Part shown: positions 11,528 through 22,933 of the stretch, piece after piece | Layout: every line of letters begins with the position of its first letter | Position numbering within the stretch: position 1 is the first letter of the stretch | From: Copromyces sp. CBS 386.78 | Lineage: Eukaryota; Ascomycota; Sordariomycetes; Sordariales; Sordariaceae | Direction of reading: 5' to 3' | Length of the DNA stretch: 64,000 bases | Assembly (NCBI GenBank): GCA_030685235.1 | Contig: MU839135.1 | Location: 186,001 to 250,000 of the forward strand | The notes under the pieces: model-generated | What the model saw: the letters and a program-made list of their open reading frames with translations, nothing else | Told to the model about the DNA's origin: nothing | Databases searched by the model: none | Translations under genes and position numbers: made by a program

Positions 11528-12109
11528 CTACCTCCCTACAAAAGAAGTTTATAGAACTTTAAACTATCTATTTAGTATATATATATAAAATAATAGATTA
11601 TTCTTTATTTTAACTCTTCGATCCGTAATTAAACGCCTACAATCCGTAATTAAGCGGCTACATTATCGTTATTTCCCTACTAGTAAGTCCCAGCCTCCAG
11701 CCGTACTTCTACGTTCCTTATCAAGGGCCGCTTTCCTTACCAAACCTCTACTAACCTTCTAAATATTTTATAAAAGAATTTGTCTATCTTCCTTAAATCT
11801 TCTTCGGATAGGGGTTCGAGCTCCCGGCTTATTAATTCGACTATAATTTCCCGTATTCTATAGCCGGCTACAATATCTATTATAGTAGCATTAATTTACT
11901 CTTTCAAATCGGTAATATATTTAAAACGTCTTAAAGGCGGGGCTAAGGACGTTATATAGCGTATTTAAGGTGCGGGCGACGTTATATAACGTATTTAAAG
12001 TATTAAGGCCTTCCGCTTTAAGGTCCGTTCTTAAAGTATAACTTTAATTTCTAGCTAGTTCTAAATTACTAGTAGGATAGAAGTATTTGGGTAATCGCGG
12101 TAGAATACA

Positions 12110-15100
12110 ATAACAGAATCCTTTATTCCCTTAATATTATTGAAGGGTTTATTAGTAGGATTATAATACTTCTACTTTATAATATAGAACTAATAATAGT
12201 TATTTCTACGTTAGAAATAATTTAAGAGTTTATTAAACTCCTATTCCGCTACCTCTTTATAATTATTTATTTTAATTATAATTCTACCTTTATTAGTTCG
12301 TACGTCGCTTTAAAAGTTAGTTTAACTAAAGAAGCCTTTATAATAAAGTTTTACTATCGAAACGTAGAATACTAGCGAATACTTTATATTAGCGGGTAAA
12401 ATTAATTTAATATTATAAAATTGCGCTTAATCTACTTTAAAAAAGCCCTCCTATTATAAGTATAATTTATCGTATAGCTTACCATTATTAAAATTAATTA
12501 TATTAAATATAACGAAGTCCCTAGCGCAGTATTTTAACACGTCAGACCGATTTTCGTTAGCGTTAGCTTCGTATTTATTTTATACCTTTTTTATAAAGGT
12601 ACGTATATAATCCTATATAACTTCGAAACGAACGAATAGTTCGCTAACCTTTAAATACTCCTTCTACTATATTAACGAGAAACTTTCTAACGGTACGACC
12701 GCTATTAATTTAATACCTATACGGGGGTAAAAATTATAGTTAGTAAAAAAAGGAATTATATTCGTAATTTTAAATATTATATTATTATTTACGAATTCCG
12801 CTAATAATAATTATTATACTTAATTTATTTATATTTAATTAATGAAAATTCGTAAGTATTATTCTATTTCTATATTAATACGTTCCGTTTAGGCATTCGT
12901 TTACGGGTAGAAAGCGGAATTTAATAATTTCTTAATAGCTAAGCGCTTATAAATAATAGATTAGAAAAGAGAGATAAATTGCGAGCCGCGGTCGGAAACG
13001 ACGGTATTGGGTAAGTTATAAAGGGTATAAATACAATTAATAAAACGGTTTACTAATTCTTCTACTTTTATAGTAACGGTTGGAATATAGTAATATATTT
13101 TTATTAATTAGTTTACGACGATAATAATATATTTAAATTTCTAGCCTAAATATAAGCTTTTTAATAATAGAAAGATATAATTAACTGAAATATTTATCTA
13201 TAGTACGTAGGTTATAAATATAAATTTAAAATAATTTATTTTAATTCGTCGTAATATTTTCGTTTTTAAATATATTAAACAATTTTTATAATAGGCCTTA
13301 ACGGCCTCTACTATATTTAATTAGTATTAATATTCGTTTATTTATACTTAAATTTTATTTTTATTTAAATAGCCGGCCATTAATAATAAATAAGTATAGT
13401 AAATAAATAGTAAATAGGTAGCAATATTATTAAGGTTGATAAATATCCTCCCTCTATAATAAACTTTACTTCCCGTTATAGAATATTCGGCGAAGGCGAC
13501 TTTAAATTTCTTTTTAATATAGGGGCGCTATTCGGTACAATTTAAATCCTTTAAATAATTAACGGCCTCTTATATTAAAGTTGACTAATTATAATTCTCG
13601 TTAATAATATCGTCGGTTAATTTGTCTAGTTCTTCTAAAATATTTAGGGAAAGAAAAAATACTTTTTTATTAAAATTAAGGTTATCGCTAATTATTATAG
13701 CCGATAGGGAGAAATAATCTTTTTTAAAGCGGGCGGAATCGATAAACTTATAATTTCTTATTTTTAAGCGATAGTTGTTTATATTTAGAAGTATATCTCT
13801 AGCTTCCTACTAAATATATTGGGGCGGAGATTCTATAATCCTAATATATAGAAAATTGAAAAATTAAATTATAATAAGAATTATAATTATTATATATAGC
13901 GGGGTATAAGTTATTTATTCGTCGTAAAGGTCTTTAAATTCTTATAGTCTATAATAATATTAAAAGGTTATTAAGCACCCTCTAATTTTAGGCGCTACTC
14001 CTCTAATATTTTAACAATAGCGAAGAATTCTTTATCGTAAATATTATAATTATATTCTACTACTAAATATTATACTAAGAAGTATATAATTAAATAGAGT
14101 TCGCTATTATCCCCGTATTGGGAAAGGGTGCTTTTAGAAGCCTAGTTCGAAATATCGGTTTCGACGACCGTCTTTTTAAATTAATTATAAATTTATAGGG
14201 TTAGTCCGCTAATAAATACAGCCTTCAAAATTTTAAAAGCGGATTATTATATTATAATCTATACCTATTCCGCGTCTTTTTTCGTAAGGTCGTATAATAG
14301 TACTATTATTATTAAAAAACCTTTAATAAAATAATAATAGAAGTTAGCAAATTTTAAAAAATTCTATAGAAATTTCTTTAATATTAGGGGTTACTAATCT
14401 ATAATAACTTTAACCTTTATTAAATATATTTCAATACCGCTAGGTATAATAATTAATCTAAAATATTTGGTTTTTTTAGTATAAAATTCGTATTTATTAA
14501 TATTAACTTGTAGGCTAGTTTTTTTTAAACGGGTAAAAATATTATCTATATACTTCTAATATTCCTCTTCGTTATTTAAAAAGATAAAGATATTATTTAA
14601 ATAAATAATTATATAGATATTTAAAATATTATACAAAATATCATTAACGTAATTCTAGAATGTATTAAATATTTTCTATAGGCCGAATAGGCAAATAAAT
14701 AATTTAAATAGGCTAAAGCGGGTGATAAACGTTATTAACTATTCGTATCCTTCCGCGACGCGAATACGGTTAAAAGCGGTAATAATATCCAATTTAGTAA
14801 AAATCTTCGCTTTATAAATAGCGTTAAACGTTTTTTTAAATAAAGGGAACGGGTAGCGGTTCTTAAAAATAATATTATTAATCCTTCTATAATTTACGTA
14901 AATTTTAATACCTTTACTTAATTTCTATATTAATAAAATTTAGGAAGCGGCTTCTAATTGCGAAGGGCGGATAAATCCGTTGCAGAAATTCTTATTAATT
15001 TACTTTTTAATTATATTTAATTCGTTAGGGTTAAATACTTTTAATTTTATATAGGGCGCTTATTCTTTTAGGCGGAACTTAATTTTAAAATTGTAAAAAC

Positions 15101-16834
15101 GGTAGGGGGGTAAAATTATAGTATTACGAAATTTAAAAATGTCGAAATAATTTTAATATTATTTAAAAAGCTTTTTTTTAATTTAAACGTCGGTTTTAGG
15201 CAGTTTATCGGCCTTTTTATAAAATTTGGCTATATTTTCCTTTATAATACTAGCGGCGAATTTAATAGTTTCGTATCGTTTAAAATCCTTATTTATATTA
15301 CTATTAAAATAAATATATTTAATGATCTTTATTATTCGGATAGCGACTTTAGATCCCTTACTAGCGTAGGTATTAATTTATAAGTAATAACGCTTTCCTA
15401 GCAATTTTTTATATTTAACGCCGTTACCGTCTTAAATCTCTTATTCTATTTCTAGGGTAAGGTTCGTTAACCCGTTAAGTATATTGTAATCGTATTTAAT
15501 TTTTATCCCTACCCTTTTATTAACGACGCCTTTATTATTTTTATATTCCTTAAGTTCTAGGGCCCCCCCTTCTACCTCTTTAGCCTAAGTTTCTTCTTCT
15601 GTTCTAACCTCTTCTAAAATCTTATAAATTTCTGCGTACGAAGTACAGAATACCCGTAAATAATATTTTTCGTATAACTAATTAAAATTAGCGGCCGTTA
15701 TATTCTTAATATTTATAAGGTTAATTAATTCGTTCGAAAAATACGTTTTATATACTATAATACGGTAGTAGAAGTCGGATTTTCGTTGGCCGGCTACGGT
15801 ACAGCAAATAGTAGGCTTAGTCCGTTTAGGAATTTTGGTAATAATATCCGTAATTAGAGCGGGGTTTAGGGTATTAAAGTTATTATCTTTAACGGTAGCG
15901 GGAGCAGGGTTTACAATTAGTATGTCCGTAATTAGTATATTAAAACCGATTACTTTGGTTATACCTTATACAGTTTTATAATAATGTATATAAATATACT
16001 TTTAAATTTTAAGCGTATATTATAAAAAGGGCGAAAAGTTAGCGGGAAGGTAGCAATCTACGTATTAGTTAATAAAAGTAACAGTACTATTTAATTATAA
16101 TATTATAGGGTTATAAAATTTAAACTATAATATACTTAAAATAATAGGGTAGTTATCGGCTAAATTATAAACTAATATAGCAATTATTTCTATATAATAA
16201 CCGATTTGTAACTAGATTTTATAATAATAGGTAATAAAGTTTTTAAGTATATTATTTATTAAATATAAAACTTTTAATTTAAAGAGCTTTAATAGTAAAA
16301 TAGTATAACGAGCAATAAAATTACAATTAATAAAAGCGAGAGTAGAACATCCGCTATCAATTAGAATAATATATTTATTTTATTAATTATGCGGTTTGTA
16401 AATAATTTAAATAGAGAAGAAAATAAAATTATTATTATAGCTATTTAAATTTGAATTCTTAAATTAAATTACTTCTAAATCTATTAAATTATTTATTTCC
16501 TCTTCTATTATTACTAAGGACAATAGCCTCTCTAAGCAATTTAGTAGAAAGGTAGCGTAATTCCCGCGCTGTATTCTACAAATTAAGTAAGAGTTAGAGC
16601 GGAGGGTATAGCGGGAACGGCGGGTTTACTAATAGCGATAGCGTTAATACGAACGCTATTATTACTATTATTACCGTAGCCGGTCTAACTTATAGCGGGT
16701 TTACTATAATTATTATTACCGCCTCTATTACAATAATTACAGCGGTCGCACTCCTTTTACTCCTTAGGGATACCGGTATTAATATTATTACGGTATTTAT
16801 AAGCGTAATAATTAGGGTTAATATAGCGCTTACA
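12110..16834 (-). pseudogene. RIP-degraded gag-pol of the gypsy element
   Basis: The minus strand holds readable remnants. At 16793-16834 a 14-residue zinc knuckle keeps its CX2CX4HX4C spacing, but three of the four ligands are now Tyr (C-to-Y, H-to-Y), as expected from G-to-A and C-to-T mutation. At 14580-14603 YLNNIFIF stands for the RT active-site YLDDI(L/F)IF. At 13930-14140 a block reading NYNIYDKEFFAIVK matches Ty3/gypsy RNase H. At about 12971-13005 NTVVSDRGSQFIS matches the integrase core. Near 12150-12190 YIIK(W)KYYNPT resembles a chromodomain. Many in-frame stops fall where the family has Gln or Trp. The polyprotein is dead. Exact ends are uncertain, and Gag probably extends to about 18200. 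Confidence 0.88.
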
Positions 16835-18331
16835 AAGGCCGTTCTATATATAGTAATTAATAACCGCTTTATCGATTATATAAAATAATTGAATATTAAT
16901 AGCCTTAATAGCGTTGAAATTTATAATAGTACCGCTTTAATTAATAGTACGTTCGGGAGTAGCAATATTACTACTAATTCTTTTAATACCGGTTTTAAAA
17001 TAAACGTTAATTTTATTATACTAATTACGCTTGTTTAAATTAATAGTAAACTTCCAATAAAGGGTAAACTAGCCGTTAAAATTATTGTAGGCTAAGGTAT
17101 TTTATTAGTAAGTAATAGTATTATAGATTTCGTTTGTAACCTTTATTTTAAATAATAGGTTTTTATAGTATTATTGAAATCGTATTTATTAATAATAGTA
17201 ATAAATTTATTTTCGAAATCGAACTATTTTATACCTTTAATTATCTTTAATAATTTGAAATTGCGACGTATTTCGAAGGTAAAATCTATATAATTATATT
17301 TAGTGCCGAAATAGGTAAGGAGAGCCTCCGCACTCTCCTACTTCTATTTAGTCGAGTTTTCTTCTTTAATAATAGGTATTATATAAGGCGATAGAATTTT
17401 AAAAGTATTATTTCCAAAGTACAAGAGGATTTGCATAAACTTATAACGCTTATCTTAATCGAATTATTAAATATTTTAAAATTAATATAGCTAGATTTTA
17501 TTACGCTAATCCTAAAAAGCTTCGGTACGTTTAATAGTAGAAGTATCTTTACCGGTATAAACGGTAGGGTCCTTATTCGTACGGGTTTTCGGGGTAATTA
17601 TAGTAGTTTTGTCGTTAAAATCGGGAGCGGGGATAGAAGCGGGCGGGGTAATTTTATTGCGAACGGCTTTCTTAAGGGCCTTAATTTAGGTTTCGGCGGT
17701 TTTCCTAAATTTAGTATTAGTTTCGTTGGAAGTAATAAGATTATATTTCAACTAGAGAACTTCTTATTAAAAGGTAGTAATAGTATTATTTTAAATTGCG
17801 ATCTATTAGTAAGTAGCTTCTAAGGAATTTTAAACGGCGCTAGCGAATATATTAGCTTAAACGAAGTCCGCGTAAATTAATTATATAAGAGCGACGATAA
17901 TATAAGGGAAAGTAGCGTATTGGGCGAGTTTAAAAGTAATATTGAAAATTTCTTTTACAATTAGGTTATTTGGACGTTAAGAAGCGGCGCCGTTGAAGGA
18001 TTCGGTAATATTTTTAAAAAGCTATTCGTACTTAGAACCGACGATAGTATTGATTGCGGAAATAGCGACGTTAAAATTAGTAACGGGGGCCGATATTTAT
18101 AGTAATTAATTTAATTAATATACTTATTACTTTATAGCGTAACGAAATTTATTAATTACTTTATAACTAGTCGCAATACGACGAAAAAGAAGTGTAATTA
18201 CAATACAATAAAAGAAAGGTATAGTCGCTGTGCAACGAAATCGCGGGCTCGTCGGAAATACTTACAATAGCGGCGGCGATGAATTTATTTTAAAATATAC
18301 GCGCGTAATATAATAGTAAGGTATAACTAAC

Positions 18332-18563
18332 TATTACAAGGTAGGATACCGTTAGGGGTAAGGTTAGATAAATATAATTATACGAGGAAGGAAAGTAGGA
18401 GGAGGGAAGAGTACGGTCTAGATATAGGGCAGGCTATACCGTGCCCAGGATCCAGACCGAGGCCCACTAGTGCGTACGTACATACGGTCCTATTGGCCAA
18501 TAGCTAATAGACTCGACCATACAATACCCAGTACTATATACTATTACAGGTAATCCTATAATA
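18332..18563 (-). repeat. LTR (5' LTR of the minus-strand gypsy element)
   Basis: A 232-bp partner of 11296-11527. It is the more heavily mutated of the two (for example AAGGTAGGATACC against GGGGTAGGACACC). As the element reads on the minus strand, this copy would have carried the promoter. Confidence 0.93.
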
Positions 18564-18568
18564 GGTTT
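18564..18568 (+). repeat. Target-site duplication GGTTT, right copy
   Basis: This matches 11291-11295. The pre-insertion site would have been a single GGTTT joining the permease 3' flank to the sequence from 18569 on. Confidence 0.9.
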
Positions 18569-18933
18569 CTGTCTACATAGCAAGGACACACTATGTACCC
18601 TAGCGGTAATATAAGGAGGGTGACAAGGCTTGGGGAGGGGGGCCAAGGGTTGATAGGTTTGTTAGACGTGTTAACGGGCCTGCGCTTAGCACTTTAATAA
18701 GCCTTATTGCGATCCCAAGCGTTGTAAGCTGAGGAAGGCCTCTAATTGGTCGGATTTGGGTTAAAAAAAGTAAAAGCTTAAGACCCTTATAAGAACCTTC
18801 TAGAGGTTATTATAAGGGTTATTGGCTAATAGTTATTATAGTGATCTTTTAGGTAGTCGAGCTTTGGCTTCAAAGCCCAGATGAGGGTATTTACACTTTT
18901 GTACGAAACTTTTCGCACGAAATTTTTCGCGCG

Positions 18934-19013
18934 AAAAAAATTGTCGCTATTTGGAATCGAACTGGCGATCCTAAGAAAGAGAGCGACGATAAGAACTATT
19001 GAGCTACTGGCCC
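18934..19013 (-). ncRNA. tRNA-like Pol III unit, probably a tRNA-derived relic or SINE head
   Basis: On the minus strand there is a perfect A box (TAGCTCAATAG, 18996-19006) and, 33 nt further, a B box (GTTCGATTCC, 18953-18962). This is the spacing of a tRNA gene. A T7 run (18934-18940), a good Pol III terminator, follows where the tRNA would end. Seven bases GGGCCAG precede the A box, and GCCAG precedes the T loop. After the B box, however, the matching strands are missing (CCAAA where CTGGC is expected, and no CTGGCCC acceptor strand), so neither the T stem nor the acceptor stem closes. I read it as a tRNA gene truncated at the T loop or the head of a SINE. No anticodon can be assigned safely. 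Confidence 0.4.
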
Positions 19014-20636
19014 AATTGATTGAAAAAGGGCATCGTTCTTTCCTTTGATATAGGGTAGTAGCGTTTCTGAGTGAACTGGAAAGAACCATTGTCACTTTGA
19101 GGTTTTGGAATTAGGATCTTTAGCGACCGTTTATAGCGCATCAAAATCTGACTAGTTAGAGGCTTCCTTCAACTAATAGTATTTGGGACTGTAATAAGGC
19201 TTGTCAAACTATAAGTATTGATACCCCCTTCAAGGCTTGTTGCCCTGGGGATTTTCCCGCTATGGTATATTTGATCGATCTGGAGCAACGTCATACATAG
19301 CCGCATAATCAGCTACTGTTAACGTCCTCATTATTTCTCATATAGCGTAATGAAACCAAGACATGGATCAGAGCCTTGTTTCGGTAGTGTTTCCCATTCA
19401 ACCTTACCTCCCAAGCCACCCAAGCCGCCCCAATCTTCTCAAAAAAGCAGTCAATACAGTATAGGACGCAGTCATATATGTCAACTTCCCTCCACTTCTC
19501 CATTCTTCACTTTTGATCCAATCCGACGCCTATCGGGATGTTCTTCGCCTTTAATTCAATACGAGGCCTCATGCATCCAGATAGACACATACACAGACAC
19601 CCCGTTTAATACATCACCCAACTCCAGCTTCGCACCACGCCTCCATCTAAGCCGTCTACATACATACGCCTATCCTGCTCGTTCCCCTGTTCCATCCGCA
19701 AAGCATCATTCACTTACCTATCTGTCCGACTCCCGTAGCCCAACGCTCGACCCAACTCGTCGTCGTTGTCGTCGTCATCATCAGCTCCGGAATACTAGAA
19801 TAGCTACCTCTCTCCATGTACGTTGTACTGCCATCTACCTACCTACCTACCTACCTACCTACGTACGTTATCGACGACCGATTGTAGAAGAGACAGAGAG
19901 AAAGAGAGTTTACCTAAGTATCGATGCAAGTATGCAAGCAAGACACAACATTTTCTTCTCTCTCTCTACCCTGTTCTATTCTAGCTTCCCTGTTGTGTGT
20001 CACACCACTCACACTCACACTCACCCACCCCTCTTCGCCCCGTCACCCCATTACTTGTAGATGCAACAACAGATCGTCGTCGTCGGCCGCCGTCGGAGAG
20101 GGGGGATTGCGTGGCATAGCAGGGATTTTCATCATGTCACAAGTTCCATGGTCGAAATGAGAGACGGACGGGAAGCTCCGAGCTTTGTATGTATGTCACT
20201 GGCCAATAAGTAACTAAGTAAAGGCTCGGATGGAGGCGTCCGGACGGACGAAGACGAATATGAGCGGACGTTACACACTCGTGTTCCATACGTGCGTGCA
20301 TGCGTGTTCCCGGGTTTGAGAGGGGGTTTGTGTTACGAGCATTAACTGACACTTGGGAAGGAAAAAAAAACGGTGATAATGGTTGGTTTCGGTTGGATGC
20401 CTGGTCAATCTGGAAAACGGAGGGAGAAGGGCAAGATGGGACAATTCAAGCCACCGTCGATAAGTGTCTAATGAAACTATTTTCGATAGCTTATACACAA
20501 CCCCTGTCCGTTTCCCTAAACATGATATGGGCACTTATTATGCCCCTTGCCAATCCCAACTCCATGATAAACATACTTTGAAGTGATAACCCCCTTCAAG
20601 AAACAAGAAAATGTCGTTTGCGAAACTCCCCAGAGC
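19014..20636. other. Intergenic region, no gene seen
   Basis: The open frames here are simple-sequence artefacts (for example Thr/His repeats from CA tracts). A CTAC tetranucleotide repeat lies at 19835-19862. The sequence is of normal composition, unlike the block before it, and I find no domain or splice pattern. Confidence 0.5.
19835..19862 (+). repeat. (CTAC)7 microsatellite
   Basis: Seven head-to-tail CTAC units in intergenic DNA. Confidence 0.85.
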
Positions 20637-22499
20637 TCATGCAACGCAAGTAGAAGCATCAACAACATGAATCTCAATAGTAACATCCTCCACTTCTTCA
20701 ACACTTCCCACATCCGACCCCATCTTCTTTTCCACCACAGCTTTGATGGTCAGTTCCTTTTCAGCAACCGCCACATGCTCATCACTGGCAATTTGTTCAA
20801 CCCCCGCCAGTTCTGCCTTTGCAACATCGACCTCTAAAGCAGCAACAGGAGCCGTACCAGATTCGTCCAAAATGGTAACAGGCACAATAACAGGCTCAAC
20901 CTCCTCAGCGGCAACAGGAGCAATCGCAGCACCACCGGCCTTTGACATCTTGGACTTCTTCCTCCTCTCCTTCCTGGCTTTGACAACCCCCTTCCTCTTC
21001 GCACGAAACTTGCGAACAACCCATTTCTTGGCTTTGATCGGTCTGCGAAAGATATAGCAAAGAAGCCTCAGAATCGAGCTCTTCTTCTTTGACTGTTGGC
21101 GGGGATAAGGCCCTGATGGCTTCCGGACATTGCCTCCTTGGCCACCATTGAGGAGGGGAACATTTGATATATCGGTGACCGGAGTGACAATAGGTGCAAC
21201 CTCTACGCTCCTCTTCTTGGTGGGTGACCCGAAGGAAAAAGGGAGTGCGGCTCTTGACTTTGGCTTCAGGTACCTTTTCTCCAATGTGGTCGGAGACTCG
21301 GTTGAGGGACGCGGAGGGTCTGTTGACACACGCGGGAGACATTGCGTGGATAAGTTACTGGGCGCTTCCTCCGACGGTAACGCAGCTTTGGAGTAGGCCA
21401 TGGCGCGGTCACGCGGAGCCATGTCAAGCGAGGGGAAGGGCGTTACTCCTGTACCGCTGGGCCCTGATGAACGTGGACGTTGCCTGGGAAGCGTGGAGCT
21501 GTTGCTCTTGCCCCTGTGCAGGGCGGCAATGGCTAAACTGATGATGGACTCTGTGTTGACGGCTGAAATGTCGGCGAGGATTGCGTCCGAGTTGCTGCCA
21601 TTGAGGCTGCGAGTCTTTCCGTGCTCAACGTACTCGATGTGCTCAACTTCAGGCTTGGTCAACTCCCGCTCGGTGATCTTGATACTTCTGTCATCACCTG
21701 CCATTGATGGCTGGGCTCCGCACTCGATGACTTCGTTGTTCTTCGCCGCTTCCTGCTCTCGATAGACATCTCTCAAGGCACCCTCAACGGCAACTGGGCT
21801 CAGACAATGACGCTGGTTAGAGCCAGCGGACTCCTCACTGCTTCGCAGAAATGACGAGTTCGAGAAACCATAAGCTTCCAGGCTCGAGAGGATGCGTCGA
21901 CCAAATGTCATGGGAGGAGATACCGTCAGCTCGGGGCTTTTGCCACCTTCCGAGGGGTATGATGACGAGGTACTGCGGACGGGAAAGAACTGGTTGAAGA
22001 TGGATTCCGCATCAAGGGACGTCCTGATTTCCGCTCCGCCCTTGTTTGGCATCAGTGTGAGTTCCGGTGAATCGGATGGGCTTTCAAAGGAAAATATTCG
22101 ATGAAGGAAGGCAGAAGCTTGGCTTTCCTCCGAGGTCTGGTGAAAGTCATGGCTGGGAACCAGGCCATCGCCAATAACTAGACGGGCTGGTGTTGGTCGA
22201 CGTGAGGTATCTTCATTTTGCTTCGGCGTCTTGTTGTGAGTGTTGGCAGGAGTGTTAGGTGTATCGGTCAATGGTATGTTTTCGAACTCCCCAAGGGATT
22301 CGTCAGGGTCGATGTGTCCGGGCTGTTGCCGATTGATGTCCTTCTCCTAGAGGCCAGCAAACGTATTGGGGATGTTCAGGCGTCGGCGGCCGGGCGAGCT
22401 GAGGATACGCTCAGAAGAATTCAGCTTATTGTTTGATAGAGGCTGAAGGCATGCTGCATCGCAGTTCGGGTTTCGAGCGGGGAGGCTCAAAGCTGACAT
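20637..22499 (-). CDS. Unrecognised Ser/Pro/Ala-rich protein with a basic patch; in-frame TAG at codon 51
   Basis: I do not recognise this gene. From the ATG at 22499 the frame reads 50 codons (MSALSLPARNP...), meets a TAG at 22347-22349, and then stays open in the same frame for 569 more codons to 20637. The long part is low-complexity and hydrophilic, and probably disordered. It has a strongly basic central stretch (KAKKWVVRKFRAKRKG, then KARKERRKKSK) that could be a nuclear signal or nucleic-acid contact, followed by an Ala/Val/Glu-rich tail. A short, somewhat hydrophobic stretch (ILRLLCYIF) precedes the basic patch. No splice pair removes the stop while keeping frame. Either the protein starts downstream (first Met at 22052), or the stop is a mutation or sequence error. 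Composition is normal, so RIP is not indicated. It is the last of five tandem minus-strand genes. Confidence 0.55.
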
Positions 22500-22933
22500 G
22501 GTGATAGCTAATAGTTGACGACGATAGATGTAGTGGTGACTGTACATATGTTTGTAAGACGGTAATGTTGATGAGTACCTAAGCTGGCAATGTGCGATGT
22601 CGAAGGTCAGAAGTCTGAACTGCTTGCTGGCTGTTCAGTTGCCGCCGGACTTGTGCTAACACGTCTCTTCCCTCGAGAGCACTCCTTCCCAAAACAGCGG
22701 TTGAGTCAATCAGGCCACTTCCTTCAGTATTCACTGGAAGCAACTTCCATGCAACCTGATTGTCGACGAAGGAAGCACCGGTACTCGTCGGTTAGGTGGA
22801 TTCGCTTCGCCAGCCAACCAACTCTCATAGTCCCTTAACCGACGAGTAGCCCACACCCTCCAAAATACCCGGATATTCGACTACAGGCAAAACAAACAAT
22901 GATGGACAGAAATAGCAAATATGCGCCGGACTC

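Larger units (their letters stand above)
11296..18563 (-). mobile_element. Complete but RIP-inactivated Ty3/gypsy (chromovirus-type) LTR retrotransposon
   Basis: A 7268-bp element is bounded by two 232-bp direct LTRs and a GGTTT target-site duplication. The internal part is very AT-rich, and its coding strand is the minus strand. Reading that strand while ignoring TAG/TAA at Gln and Trp positions gives, in element order, a CCHC zinc knuckle (16793-16834), the RT motif (14580-14603), RNase H (about 13930-14140), the integrase core motif (about 12971-13005), a GPY/F-like module (about 12370-12420) and a chromodomain-like tail (about 12110-12270). Gag-PR-RT-RH-IN-chromodomain is the chromovirus order. 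The polypurine-like GTAGGGAGG (minus strand, 11531-11539) abuts the left LTR, as expected for the 3' LTR of a minus-strand element. No complete frame survives. I could not identify the primer-binding site. Confidence 0.93.

Noticed and set aside
19350..20060. 236-codon + strand frame
   Set aside because: Built from CA, CTAC and CGT simple repeats, with no homology-like motif or intron support.
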